In this document: piece by piece, positions 33,043 through 46,499 of the stretch
Numbering within the stretch: position 1 is the stretch's first letter
Layout of the letters: every line of letters starts with the position of its first letter
Assembly: GCA_037893225.1 (NCBI GenBank)
Contig: JAZGUH010000001.1
Location: forward strand, 868,001-932,000
Length of the DNA stretch: 64,000 nucleotides
DNA from: Hippasteria phrygiana
Taxonomy: Eukaryota > Echinodermata > Asteroidea > Valvatida > Goniasteridae
Direction: 5' to 3'
Made by a program: the position numbers and the translations under genes
Notes under the pieces: model-generated
What the model was told of the DNA's origin: nothing
What the model saw: only the letters and a program-made list of their open reading frames with translations
Database searches by the model: none

Positions 33043-33184
33043 CCTAGCGTTATGTGCCAGTGACCGGTTTGTAGACCAGCTGAAGGACCTCTATGGTCTC
33101 AACAGGTGGACCAGGGACTGCTCGCCTGAGATTGCTACTCTCATGACATCTCTGATTCTCAATCCAGAGGGGCTCTTGCTTAAG
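33043..33184 (+). CDS. DIPK2-family protein, second coding exon
   Basis: The acceptor CTTTGCCATCAG ends at 33042 and the donor AAG|GTACGT starts at 33185. The 142-base exon completes the split codon AG|C and then reads 47 codons without a stop, ending in phase 0. The product includes DRFVDQLKDLYGLNRW and LMTSLILNPEGLLLK. These align with DRLVRRY and LLLTLAFNPEPLVLQ of human DIPK2A, directly after the region covered by the first exon, so the two exons belong to one gene. The remaining catalytic-like C-terminal half is not found before 64000 and must lie further right. Confidence 0.85.
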
Positions 33185-35006
33185 GTACGTTATTAGGCTT
33201 CTTGCTGGTTGTAAATGTTGGAGAGTGGGTCATAGATGCAGTGGGGTAAAAACATGTGGCAAAAATAGTGGTGTGCATTTACGGGTGGTACGGAAATCGG
33301 GTACCCGATTGAAAAAAGCACGGGTACCCGCATACCCATTAAAGAAAGCGAATCCCAAAAATTTAATCTCGGAAATTGATGTTCATATTATTCGTAAAGG
33401 TCCGCATGTTAATACTACCACATCGGTGCATCAATGCAGGAAGATGCAAAAGTGTACAGTGTGCTCTATAGCTCTACAGTGTCAATTGCATTTTCGCAGA
33501 CGTCATAAACGTTAATCTGTTCTGTTTTTCCGTGTACCCTGGTTTCTATTTTGAAAATTCCCCACAAATGACATTCAAAACTTTCTTTCTTTCTTTCTAG
33601 CCAAAAGGATTGTTGTGGGGAATGATCAAAATTGTTTTAAAATTCGCCTTCAAAAGTGATCTTGAAAAATGAAATTCTGGATGAAAACATTTTGAGATAG
33701 GTGGAGGGGGTGTTTGTTGCTGGGTGGTATAGTCAACAGGTGTACAATGTACATGTATGTGTGCAGTCTCTGTAAACAGTTCACACAATTTACACAAGAC
33801 TGATCATTTATTTTAATGTAAGTTTTATTTGCAACTGTGCTTACAAAATGTAAGCACAAATGTACAAATCAGTGGGGAAAATATAGGGGAGGGGAAGGGG
33901 GCAGGGGAATCTGATCCTTTGGACCAACTCTATTCCTCACAGCCAGTATGTGGGTGAATAAATAAATATCTCCTTCCCACCACAAATTTATATTTAATCA
34001 TACATGATGTTAAACCCACAATGTCCTGTTTACTGCTAATACCAGTGCAGACAACTTACACCCTGTTTGAATTGACCCCATCCCAACCCAAATCTCATCA
34101 TTGGAAAAACAAAAAACTAAAATCAATTTATCAGCATTTGATTTCTGATGCACGATTTTGAGCGAAATCTTAAAACTGATCATAGATATGATGTATCGGC
34201 ATGAAAATTCCATCACAACCTTGTTGCATGTCCTGGCAAACTTCTGTTTGTTGAATGTTGAACTTGGCTAGAGGATCAACAACAGTATCTGTGCTATGGA
34301 TAATATCATTCAAACCATTAACTGGCCTATAAATACCAGAGTGTCCAGAGCCCAATTAAGGTCATTCGAGGTCATTAACCAGGTGGGAACTGATGCTGTT
34401 AGAGGCCCCTGGGACTAGGCAGGGTGACAGACCTAATTTATGGTCAGCAAGAGGTAATAGAGTGAATAATATAGCCCTGGGGACATGCTCTGGAAATTTG
34501 AAACTTCCCCCACTACATGTAGATTGCTGTGGTTACTGAGATTTACCTGTTCCTCTAGGCCCACCCCCTCCCCCCTTTACGTGTTATGTTCTCTTCTGAT
34601 TTCCACTTTCAGCCTTGGACTCAAGTCATGCTGATAAATTAATACCAAAGTTAGATCCCCCAGGCAATGGTGAATGAGTTTAGAGTCTGGAAAGAGAACA
34701 ACACAGTTGCAAAAGTAAATAAGCTTATCCAAAGTGAAATGAGTGGGACATTTGTGACTTTCCCTGGGAGTCAGAATCTCATTGTAGTGTCCTTGCTTTG
34801 CTGGTTGACATCCCTGATCCCTTTATCAAACGCTGACAGATAGGCTGTCAGGGAAATCACTTAAACCATGCTTAAACCCAATCTGGAACAGAGACAATAT
34901 TGTGATGCTAATGTGCTTTGAGAAGTGGATTATTCTTTGCCCTTAAGGCCAAGTAAAAAACATGTTAGTGTCCCGGTTTTTATAAAAAGGAAGGAGGAGT
35001 TGCTTT
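33185..35006 (+). other. start of intron 2, mostly unrecognised
   Basis: GGGTACCCG motifs at 33290-33350 resemble the hAT-like ends elsewhere, and a CTTT microsatellite lies at 33580. No third exon of the DIPK2-like gene could be found here. Confidence 0.5.
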
Positions 35007-35105
35007 TTGGCTGTTTCGAAAGTTTTTCGAAACAGCCCTTGTTTTCGTTAAGATTTTTTTGGCTGTTTCGAAAGAGTTCGAAACAGCCCTTGTTTTCGTT
35101 AAGAT

Positions 35106-35137
<32 letters not shown>

Positions 35138-35257
35138 TTTTTGGCTGTTTCGGAACTTTTCCGAAACAGCCCTTGTTTTCGTTAAGATTTTTTTTTTTTT
35201 CTTTTTTGGCTGTTTTGGAAACTTTTCCAAAACAGCCCTTGTTTTCGTTAAGATTTT

Positions 35258-36490
35258 TTGGCTGTTTTGGAAACTTTTCCAAAACAGCCCTTGTTTTCGT
35301 TAAGATTTTTTTTTTTTTCTTTTTTTTTTTTTTTTCTTTTTTTTGTTCTTCTTTTTCAGCCAAAATGCCCATAGCATTTGTACACGTTTTCTTTCTTACT
35401 GGCACTTTGGCTACTTTTATGCTGCCGATTGGCTTTAAACTTGGCAGACACTTAGACTAACTGCTCAGAATGTATGCCGAACATTTACGTCATGATGACG
35501 TCATCACGTGATTTTTTATGAATTTTTGAAATTTTGAAATCGTAAAATTCTTTTCAATATATCTAGCGAACAAAACAAGATATTTTCAAAATTCTTTTTG
35601 TTATAGCTTCGGTATGTCTCAAAGATATGCACTAAAAGGGACAAAAATGTGTGATGTCATGATGACGTCATCAAAAATGTGCTTTTTTAAAACACATATA
35701 AGGATAGGTCCGATCGTCATGCAAATTGGTGGGTAGGTAGATACTGTCACTGGGATGCTGAATCCAAAGTGACGTCATGATGACGTCATCACGTGATTTT
35801 TTATGAATTTTTCAAAATTTGAAAATCGTAACATTCTTTTCAATATATCTAGCGAACAAAACAAGATATTTTCAAAATTCTTTTTGTTATAGCTTTGGTA
35901 TGTCTCAAAGATATGCCCTAAAAAGGAAAAAAATGTGTGACGTCATGATGACGTCATCAAAAATGTGCTTTTTAAAAACACATATAAGGATAGGCCCGAT
36001 CGTCATGAAAATTGGTGGGTAGGTAGATACTGCCACCAGCATGCCAAATCTGAAATGACGTCATGATGACGTCATCATGTGATTTGTTATGAATTTTTGA
36101 AATTTTGAAATCGTAAAATTCTTTTAAATATATCTGGCAAACAAAACAAGATATTTTTAAAATTCTTTTTGTTATAGCTTTGGTAGGTCTCAAAGATATG
36201 CCCTAAAAAGGAAAAAAATGTGTGACGTCATGATGACATCATCAAAAATGTGCTTTTTAAAAACACATATAAGGATAGGTCCAATCGTCATGAAAATTGG
36301 TGGGTAGGTAGATACTGTCACTAGCATGCAAAATCTGAAATGATGTCATGATGACGATGTCATGATGACGTAATCGGCATTTTTTTTAATGATTTTTGAA
36401 ATTTTTGAAATTTCATTTTAATCACAAAATTTTACACCAAAAAACAAAACAGCCCTGTGTTTGTCCACAAACACTGTACCAGATGTCTAG
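35258..36490 (+). mobile_element. 1233-bp element, copy A
   Basis: From TTGGCTGTTTTGG to CTAG. The interior has a head and three to four monomers, then a GATGTCATGATGACGATG variant and the 3' hairpin. Copies of the same length lie at 40453, 47781 and 56742. Confidence 0.7.
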
Positions 36491-36516
36491 TTTTTTTTTC
36501 TTTTTTTTTTTTCTTT

Positions 36517-38132
36517 TTGGCTGTTTCGGAAACTTTTCCGAAACAGCCCTTGTTTTCGTTAAGATTTTTTTTTTTGGCTTTTTTTTTTCTTTTTTTTTTT
36601 CTTCTTTTTCAGCCAAATGCCCATTGCATTTGTACACGTTTTCTTTCTTACTGGCACTTTGGCTACTTTTATGGTGCCGATTGGCTTTAAACTTGGCAGG
36701 CACTTAGACCAACTGCTCAGAATGTATGCCGAACATTTACGTCATGATGACGTCATCACGTGATTTTTTATGAATTTTTGAAATTTCAAAATCGTAAAAT
36801 TCTGTTCAATATATCTAGCGAACAAAACAAGATATTTTCAAAATTCTTTTTGTTATAGCTTTGGTATGTCTCAAAGATATGCCCTGAAAGGGAGAAAATG
36901 TGTGACGTCATGATGACATCATCAAAAATGTGCTTTTTTAAAACACATATAAGGATAGGTCCGATCGTCATGAAAATTGGTGGGTAGGTAGATACTGTCA
37001 CTAGGATGCTGAATCCAAAGTGACGTCATGATGACGTCATCACATGATTTTTTATGAATTTTTCAAAATTTTAAAATCGTAACATTCTTTTCAATATATC
37101 TAGCAAACAGAAGAAGATATTTTCAAAATTATTTTTGTTATAGCTTTGGTATGTCTCAAAGATATGCCCTGAAAGGGAGAAAATGTGTGACGTCATGATG
37201 ACATCATCAAAAATGTGCTTTTTTAAAACACATATAAGGATATGTCCGATCGTCATGAAAATTGGTGGGTAGGTAGATAGTGCCACTAGCATGTAAAATC
37301 CAAAGTGACGTCATGATGACGTCATCAGCTGATTTTCTATGACTTTTTAGTTTTATCCCAAATCCCATAGACTTTGTACACGAATTTTGTAAGAGCCACT
37401 TTGGTCACTAAACAACCTCAGATCTTAATCAGGTTTAACTCAAACAGAGACCCTAAGCTAAGAATGTATGCCGAAGAGTGACGTCATGATGACGTCATCA
37501 CTTGTCATGTGACGTCATCTTAAAGGTGCATTTTTCAAGGGCACATATCTAGAGAACCGTAGGTCCGATTGCATTCAAACCTGCTATGGTGGTAGACAAG
37601 TACGTGTTATAGATGAAAATTGAGGTGACGTCATCATGACGTCATCATGACGTCATCATACGATTTTATAGTAATTTTTAAGTTTTTTAACCTTAAAGTT
37701 TCTTAAACCCATATCTCATCACCAGAACATGCTAAATTCAAAATTCTTTTTGTAATAGCTTTGTTAGCTTCTATATTCTTTCACATAAATGAGAAAATGT
37801 GTGACGTCATCATGACGACATCAAAAATATATTTAAAAAAAAACACATATAAGGGTAGGTCCAATCGTCATAAAAATTGGTGGGTATGTAGATAGTGTGC
37901 CACAAGCATGCGGCAGCCGAAGTGACGTCATGATGACGTCATCGGCAAATTTTCTATGATTTTTTTTATTTTGTAAATTTTATGTTCCTCCCAACAACAA
38001 CATCCTAACCCCTCCGTCTTTAACTAACAAACACCTTTTACTATTATAAGCATATTACACATCCAAAATAACAAAACAACCCCGAAACAGCCCTGTGTTT
38101 GTCATAACGTGACAAACACATAGCATGTCTAG
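36517..38132 (+). mobile_element. 1616-bp element, copy A
   Basis: The 5' GGCTGTTTCGG is matched by 3' CCGAAACAGCC and an extended hairpin GTGTTTGTCA/TGACAAACAC, then CTAG. The interior includes a distinct block with TTAATCAGGTTTAACTC and CTCCCAACAACAACATCC. A same-length copy lies at 57980-59595, and most of a third, without a recognisable 5' hairpin, at about 53520-55057. Confidence 0.65.
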
Positions 38133-40452
38133 TTTTTTTTTTTTTTCTTTTTCAGCCAAATGCCCATAGCATTTGTACACGTTTTCTTTCTTACTGGCAC
38201 TTTGGCTACTTTTATGCTGCCGATTGACTTCAAACTTGGCAGACACTTAGACTAACTGCTCAGAATGTATGCCGTACATTTACGTCATGATGACGTCATC
38301 ACGTGATTTTTTATGAATTTTTGAAATTTTAAAATCGTAATATTCTTTTCAATATATCTAGCGAACAAAACAAGATATTTTCAAAATTCTTTTTGTTATA
38401 GCTTTGGTATGTCTCAAAGATATGCACTAAAAGAAAAAAAAATGTGTGATGTCATGATGACGTCATCAAAAATGTGCTTTTTTAAAACACATATAAGGAT
38501 AGGTCCGATCGTCATGAAAATTGGTGGGTAGGTAGATACTGGCACTAGGATGCAAAATCCAAAATGATGTCATGATGACGTCATCACGTGATTTGTTATG
38601 AATTTTTGAAATTTTGAAAATCGTAACATTCTTTTAAATATATCTGGCAAACAAAACAAGATATTTTCAAAATTCTTTTTGTTATAGCTTTGGTAGGTCT
38701 CAAAGATATGCCCTAAAAAGGAAAAAAATGTGTGACGTCATGATGACATCATCAAAAATGTGCTTTTTTAAAACACATATAAGGATAGGTCCGATCGTCA
38801 TGAAAATTGGTGGGTAGGTAGATACTGGCACTAGGATGCAAAATCCAAAGTGACGTCATGATGACGTCATCACGTGATTTGTTATGAATTTTTGAAATTT
38901 TGAAATCGTAACATTCTTTTAAATATATCTCGCAAACAAAACAAGATATTTTCAAAATTCTGTTTGATACAGCTTTTGGTATGTCTCAAAGATATGCCCT
39001 AAAAGGCGAAAATTGTGTGACGTCATAATGACGTCATCAATTGTTTTTCTTTTTACGCATGTAAGGGTCGGTCCGATTAAAAGAATTTATACATTGAATT
39101 TTTCTCCACCTAATTCAACAATTTCGTGATCGTGGCTCACTCAAGTATTAAGAAATAACAGGCATCTGAAAATTGTGACCAAATTCAATATAACACAAAG
39201 GAATTCTGGGAAGGACAGAAACCATGGCTTTCATGTGGCATGCTGTCTATAAAGAGTTGATCTCTAGTCTTTTTTTCAAGTCGTTAGACAAGTCGTAGGC
39301 AGACACTTACACCAACTGCTCAGAATGTGCGCCGAACTTTTACGTCATGATGACGTCATCACATGTCATGTGACGTCATCTTAAAGGTGCATTTTTTGAA
39401 GCCATATATCTACAAAAGTACAAGTCAGATTAAGTTAAAACGTGGTATTTAGTTATGCCAGCATGTGTTAGATGAAACTTTATGTGACGTCATGATGACG
39501 TCATCGGCTAATTTTCTAAAAAAAATTTCATTTTTGAAATTTCATTTAAATCACATAATTTTACACAAAAAAACAAAACAGCCCTGTGTTTGTCCACAAA
39601 CACTGCACCATACATCTAGTTTTTCTTTTTTTTTTTTCTTTTTCAGCCAAATGCCTATACATTTGTACACGTTTTCTTTCTTACCGGCACTTTGGCTACT
39701 TTTATGCTGCCGATTGGCTTTAAACTTGGCAGACACTTAGACTAACTGCTCAGAATGTATGCCGAACATTTACGTCATGATGACGTCATCACGTGATTTT
39801 TTATGAATTTTTGAAATTTGAAAATCGTAAAATTCTTTTCAATATATCTAGCGAACAAAACAAGATATTTTCAAAATTCTTTTTGTTATAGCTTTGGTAT
39901 GTCTCAAAGATATGCCCTAAAAGGGAGAAAATGTGTGACGTCATGATGACATCATCAAAAATGTGCTTTTTTAAAACACATATAAGGATAGGTCCGATCG
40001 TCATGAAAATTGGTGGGTACGTAGATACTGGCACTAGGATGCAAATTCCAAAGTGACGTTATGATGACGTCATCACGTGATTTGTTATGATTTTTTGAAA
40101 TTTTGAAAATCGTAACATTCTTTTAAATATATCTGGCAAACAAAACAAGATATTTTCAAAATTCTTTTTGTTATAGCTTTGGTAGGTCTCAAAGATATGC
40201 CCTAAAAAGGAAAAAAATGTGTGACGTCATGATGACATCATCAAAAATGTGCTTTTTTAAAACACATATAAGGATAGGTCCGATCGTCATGAAAATTGGT
40301 GGGTAGGTAGATAATGGCACTAGGATGCAAAATCCGAAGTGACGTCATGATGACGTCATCACGTGATTTGTTATGAATTTTTGAAATTTTGAAATCGTAA
40401 CATTCTTTTAAATATATCTCGCAAACAAAACAAGATAGTTTCAAAATTCTTT

Positions 40453-41685
40453 TTGGCTGTTTTGGAAACTTTTCCAAAACAGCCCTTGTTTTCGTTAAGA
40501 TTTTTTTTTTTTTCTTTTTTTTTTTTTTTTCTTTTTTTTGTTCTTCTTTTTCAGCCAAAATGCCCATAGCATTTGTACACGTTTTCTTTCTTACTGGCAC
40601 TTTGGCTACTTTTATGCTGCCGATTGGCTTTAAACTTGGCAGACACTTAGACTAACTGCTCAGAATGTATGCCGAACATTTACGTCATGATGACGTCATC
40701 ACGTGATTTTTTATGAATTTTTGAAATTTTGAAATCGTAAAATTCTTTTCAATATATCTAGCGAACAAAACAAGATATTTTCAAAATTCTTTTTGTTATA
40801 GCTTCGGTATGTCTCAAAGATATGCACTAAAAGGGACAAAAATGTGTGATGTCATGATGACGTCATCAAAAATGTGCTTTTTTAAAACACATATAAGGAT
40901 AGGTCCGATCGTCATGCAAATTGGTGGGTAGGTAGATACTGTCACTGGGATGCTGAATCCAAAGTGACGTCATGATGACGTCATCACGTGATTTTTTATG
41001 AATTTTTCAAAATTTGAAAATCGTAACATTCTTTTCAATATATCTAGCGAACAAAACAAGATATTTTCAAAATTCTTTTTGTTATAGCTTTGGTATGTCT
41101 CAAAGATATGCCCTAAAAAGGAAAAAAATGTGTGACGTCATGATGACGTCATCAAAAATGTGCTTTTTAAAAACACATATAAGGATAGGCCCGATCGTCA
41201 TGAAAATTGGTGGGTAGGTAGATACTGCCACCAGCATGCCAAATCTGAAATGACGTCATGATGACGTCATCATGTGATTTGTTATGAATTTTTGAAATTT
41301 TGAAATCGTAAAATTCTTTTAAATATATCTGGCAAACAAAACAAGATATTTTTAAAATTCTTTTTGTTATAGCTTTGGTAGGTCTCAAAGATATGCCCTA
41401 AAAAGGAAAAAAATGTGTGACGTCATGATGACATCATCAAAAATGTGCTTTTTAAAAACACATATAAGGATAGGTCCGATCGTCATGAAAATTGGTGGGT
41501 AGGTAGATACTGTCACTAGCATGCAAAATCTGAAATGATGTCATGATGACGATGTCATGATGACGTAATCGGCATTTTTTTTAATGATTTTTGAAATTTT
41601 TGAAATTTCATTTTAATCACAAAATTTTACACCAAAAAACAAAACAGCCCTGTGTTTGTCCACAAACACTGTACCAGATGTCTAG
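40453..41685 (+). mobile_element. 1233-bp element, copy B
   Basis: Same end points and length as 35258-36490, with a few base differences (for example GGTCCGATCG here against GGTCCAATCG). After its CTAG the sequence continues as a poly-T tract with CCTTTTCAGAC, the inside of another copy. Confidence 0.65.
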
Positions 41686-41819
41686 TTTTTTTTTTTTTTC
41701 CTTTTCAGACTTTTTGCCCATAGCATTTGTGCACGTTTTCTTTCTTACCGGCACTTTGGCTACTTTGGTACACCCGATTGCCTCTAAACTTGGCAGACAC
41801 TTAGACCAACTGCTCAGAA

Positions 41820-43200
41820 TGTATGCCGAACATTTACGTCATGATGACGTCATCACGTGATTTTTTATGAATTTTTGAAATTTGAAAATCGTAATATTCT
41901 ATTTAATATATCTAGCGAACAAAACAAGATATTTTCAAAATTCCTTTTGTTATAGCTTTGGTATGTCTCAAAGATATGCACTAAAAGAAAAAAAAATGTG
42001 TGATGTCATGATGACGTCATCAAAAATGTGCTTTTTTAAAACACATATAAGGATAGGTCCGATCGTCATGAAAATTGGTGGGTAGGTAGATACTGGCACT
42101 AGGATGCAAAATCCAAAATGACGTCATGATGACGTCATCACGTGATTTGTTATGAATTTTTGAAATTTTGAAAATCGTAACATTCTTTTAAATATATCTG
42201 GCAAACAAAACAAGATATTTTCAAAATTCTTTTTGTTATAGCTTTGGTAGGTCTCAAAGATATGCCCTAAAAAGGAAAAAAATGTGTGACGTCATGATGA
42301 CATCATCAAAAATGTCCTTTTTTAAAACACATATAAGGATAGGTCCGATCGTCATGAAAATTGGTGGGTAGGTAGATACTGCCACCAGCATGCAGAAGCC
42401 GAAGTGACGTCATGATGACGTCATCACGTGATTTGTTATGAATTTTTGAAATTTTGAAAATCGTAACATTCTTTTAAATATATCTCGCAAACAAAACAAG
42501 ATATTTTCAAAATTCTTTTTGATACAGCTTTTGGTATGTCTCAAAGATATGCCCTTATAGCTTTGGTATGTCTCAAAGATATGCACTAAAAGAAAAAAAA
42601 ATGTGTGATGTCATGATGACGTCATCAAAAATGTGCTTTTTTAAAACACATATAAGGATAGGTCCGATCGTCATGAAAATTGGTGGGTAGGTAGATACTG
42701 GCACTAGGATTCAAAATCCAAAATGACGTCATGATGACGTCATCACGTGATTTGTTATGAATTTTTGAAATTTTGAAAATCGTAACATTCTTTTAAATAT
42801 ATCTGGCAAACAAAACAAGATATTTTCAAAATTCTTTTTGTTATAGCTTTGGTAGGTCTCAAAGATATGCCCTAAAAAGGAAAAAAATGTGTGACGTCAT
42901 GATGACATCATCAAAAATGTCCTTTTTTAAAACACATATAAGGATAGGTCCGATCGTCATGAAAATTGGTGGGTAGGTAGATACTGCCACCAGCATGCAG
43001 AAGCCGAAGTGACGTCATGATGACGTCATCACGTGATTTGTTATGAATTTTTGAAATTTTGAAAATCGTAACATTCTTTTAAATATATCTCGCAAACAAA
43101 ACAAGATATTTTCAAAATTCTTTTTGATACAGCTTTTGGTATGTCTCAAAGATATGCCCTAAAAGGCGAAAATTGTGTGACGTCATAATGACGTCATCAA
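41820..43200 (+). repeat. 286-bp monomer array with a 602-bp duplication
   Basis: Consecutive monomers share the CRE pair, E-box and CGATCGTCATGAAAATTGG. A segment of about two monomers is repeated at an offset of roughly 600 bp, with a junction at 42555 where GATATGCCC runs straight into TTATAGCTTTGG. Confidence 0.8.
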
Positions 43201-43673
43201 TTTTTTTTGTTAACGCATGTAAGGGTCGGTCTGATTAAAAAAATTTATACATTGAATTTTTCTCCACCTAATTCAACAATTTCGTGATCGTGGCTCACTC
43301 AAGTATTAAGAAATAACAGGCATCTGAAAATTGTGACCAAATTCAATATAACACAAAGGAATTCTGGGAAGGACAGAAACCATGGCTTTCATGTGGCATG
43401 CTGTCTATAAAGAGTTGATCTCTAGTCTTTTTTTCAAGTCGTTAGACAAGTCGTAGGCAGATACTTACACCAACTGCTCAGAATGTGCGCCGAACTTTTA
43501 GGTCATGATGACGTCATCACATGTCACGTGACGTCATCTTAAAGGGGCATTTTTGGAAACCATATATCTACAAAAGTACAAGTCACATCAAGTTAAAACG
43601 TGGTATTTAGTTATGCCAGCATATGAAAATGTATGTGACGTCATGGTGACGTCATGATGACGTCATCGGCTAA

Positions 43674-43722
43674 TTGGCTGTTTTGGAAACTTTTCCAAAA
43701 CAGCCCTTGTTTTCGTTAAGAT

Positions 43723-43771
<49 letters not shown>

Positions 43772-45698
43772 CCTTTTCAGACTTTTTGCCCATAGCATTT
43801 GTGCACGTTTTCTTTCTTACCGGCACTTTGGCTACTTTGGTACACCCGATTGCCTCTAAACTTGGCAGACACTTAGACCAACTGCTCAGAATGTATGCCG
43901 AACATTTACGTCATGATGACGTCATCACGTGATTTTTTATGAATTTTTGAAATTTGAAAATCGTAAAATTCTTTTCAATATATCTAGCGAACAAAACAAG
44001 ATATTTTCAAAATTCTTTTTGTTATAGCTTTGGTAGGTCTCAAAGATATGCCCTAAAAAGGAAAAAAGTGTGTGACGTCATGATGACATCATCAAAAATG
44101 TGCTTTTTTAAAACACATATAAGAATAGGTCCGATCGTCATGAAAATTGGTGGGTAGGTAGATACTGGCACTAGGATGCAAAATCCAAAGTGACGTTTTT
44201 TTTTTTTTTTTTTTCCTTTTCAGACTTTTTGCCCATAGCATTTGTGCACGTTTTCTTTCTTACCGGCACTTTGGCTACTTTGGTACACCCGATTGCCTCT
44301 AAACTTGGCAGACACTTAGACCAACTGCTCAGAATGTATGCCGAACATTTACGTCATGATGACGTCATCACGTGATTTTTTATGAATTTTTGAAATTTGA
44401 AAATCGTAAAATTCTTTTCAATATATCTAGCGAACAAAACAAGATATTTTCAAAATTCTTTTTGTTATAGCTTTGGTAGGTCTCAAAGATATGCCCTAAA
44501 AAGGAAAAAAGTGTGTGACGTCATGATGACATCATCAAAAATGTGCTTTTTTAAAACACATATAAGAATAGGTCCGATCGTCATGAAAATTGGTGGGTAG
44601 GTAGATACTGGCACTAGGATGCAAAATCCAAAGTGACGTCATGATGACGTCATCACGTGATTTGTTATGAATTTGTGAAATTTTGAAAATCGTAACATTC
44701 TTTTCAATATATCTGGCAAACAAAACAAGATATTTTCAAAATTCTTTTTGTTATAGCTTTGGTAGGTCTCAAAGATATGCCGTAAAAAGGAAAAAAATGT
44801 GTGACGTCATGATGACATCATCAAAAATGTGCTTTTTTAAAACACATATAAGGATAGGTCCGATCGTCATGAAAATTGGTGGGTAGGTAGATACTGGCAC
44901 TAGGATGCAAAATCCAAAGTGACGTCATGATGACGTCATCACGTGATTTGTTATGAATTTTTGAAATTTTGAAATCGTAACATTCTTTTAAATATATCTC
45001 GCAAACAAAACAAGAGATTTTCAAAATTCTTTTTGATACAGCTTTTGGTATGTCTCAAAGATATGCCCTAAAAGGCGAAAATTGTGTGACGTCATAATGA
45101 CATCATCAATTTTTTTCTTTTTACGCATGTAAGGGTCGGTCCGATTAAAAAAATGTATACATTGAATTTTTCTCTACCTAATTCAACAATTTCGTGATCG
45201 TGGCTCACTCAAGTATTAAGAAATAACAGGCATCTGAAAATTGTGACCAAATTCAATATAACACAAAGGAATTCTGGGAAGGACAGAAACCATGGCTTTC
45301 ATGTGGCATGCTGTCTATAAAGAGTTGATCTCTAGTCTTTTTTTCAAGTCGTTAGACAAGTCGAAGGCAGACACTTACACCAACTGCTCAGAATGTGCGC
45401 CGAACTTTTACGTCATGATGACGTCATCACATGTCACGTGACGTCATCTTAAAGGGGCATTTTTGGAAACCATATATCTACAAAAGTACAAGTCACATTA
45501 AGTTAAAACGTGGTATTTAGTTATGCCAGCATGTGTTAGATGAAAATGTATGTGACGTCATGGTGACGTCATGATGACGTCATCGGCTAATTTTCTATGA
45601 TTTTTTTCATTTTTGAAATTTCATTTAAATCACATAATTTTACACAAAAAAACAAAACAGCCCTGTGTTTGTCCACAAACACTGCACCAGATGTCTAG
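43674..45698 (+). mobile_element. element inserted in a sister's 3' region
   Basis: The left flank ATCGGCTAA and the right flank TTTTCTATGATTTTTTTC join into the 3' segment present in other copies (for example 45587-45620). The insertion starts TTGGCTG and ends CTAG. It contains a 443-bp internal duplication (about 43750-44190 and 44195-44640). Confidence 0.65.
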
Positions 45699-46499
45699 TT
45701 TTCTATGATTTTTTTCATTTTTGAAATTTCATTTAAATCACATAATTTTACACACAAAAACAAAACAGCCCTGTGTTTGTCCACAAACACTGCACCATAC
45801 ATCTAGTTTTTTTTTTTTTTCCTTTTCAGACTTTTTGCCCATAGCATTTGTGCACGTTTTCTTTCTTACCGGCACTTTGGCTACTTTGGTACACCCGATT
45901 GCCTCTAAACTTGGCAGACACTTAGACCAACTGCTCAGAATGTATGCCGAACATTTACGTCATGATGACATCATCACGTGATTTTTTATGAATTTTTGAA
46001 ATTTCAAAATCGTAAAATTCTTTTCAATATATCTAGCGAACAAAACAAGATATTTTCAAAATTCTTTTTGTTATAGCTTTGGTATGTCTCAAAGATATGC
46101 CTTAAAAGGGAGAACATGTGTGACGTCATGATGACATCATCAAAAATGTGCTTTTTTAAAACACATATAAGGATATGTCCGATCGTCATGAAAATTGGTG
46201 GGTAGGTAGATACTGGCACTAGGATGCAAATTCCAAAGTGACGTCATGATGACGTCATCACGTGATTTTTTATGAATTTTTGAAATTTTGAAAATCGTAA
46301 ATTCTTTTAAATATATCTGGCAAACAAAACAAGATATTTTCAAAATTCTTTTTGTTATAGCTTTGGTAGGTCTCAAAGATATGCCCTAAAAAGGAGTAAA
46401 AATGTGTGACGTCATGATGACATCATCAAAAATGTGCTTTTTTAAAACACATATAAGGATAGGTCCGATCGTCGTGAAAATTGGTGGGTAGGTTGATAC

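Larger units (their letters stand above)
35206..39619 (+). mobile_element. element holding two nested copies
   Basis: The 5' end TTGGCTGTTTTGG at 35206 pairs with the CAAAACAGCCC 3' end whose CTAG is at 39616. Its poly-T tract contains the complete copies 35258-36490 and 36517-38132; after the second one the tract resumes as T's and CTTTTTCAGCC. Bracket order and motif type both agree. Confidence 0.6.

Noticed and set aside
33225..33515. 96-residue open frame just after exon 2
   Set aside because: It spans GGGTACCCG palindromes of a dispersed repeat and has no similarity to the expected DIPK2 continuation.
34925..35460. Phenylalanine- or lysine-rich open frames
   Set aside because: They translate the poly-T tracts and 5' hairpins of the mobile family.
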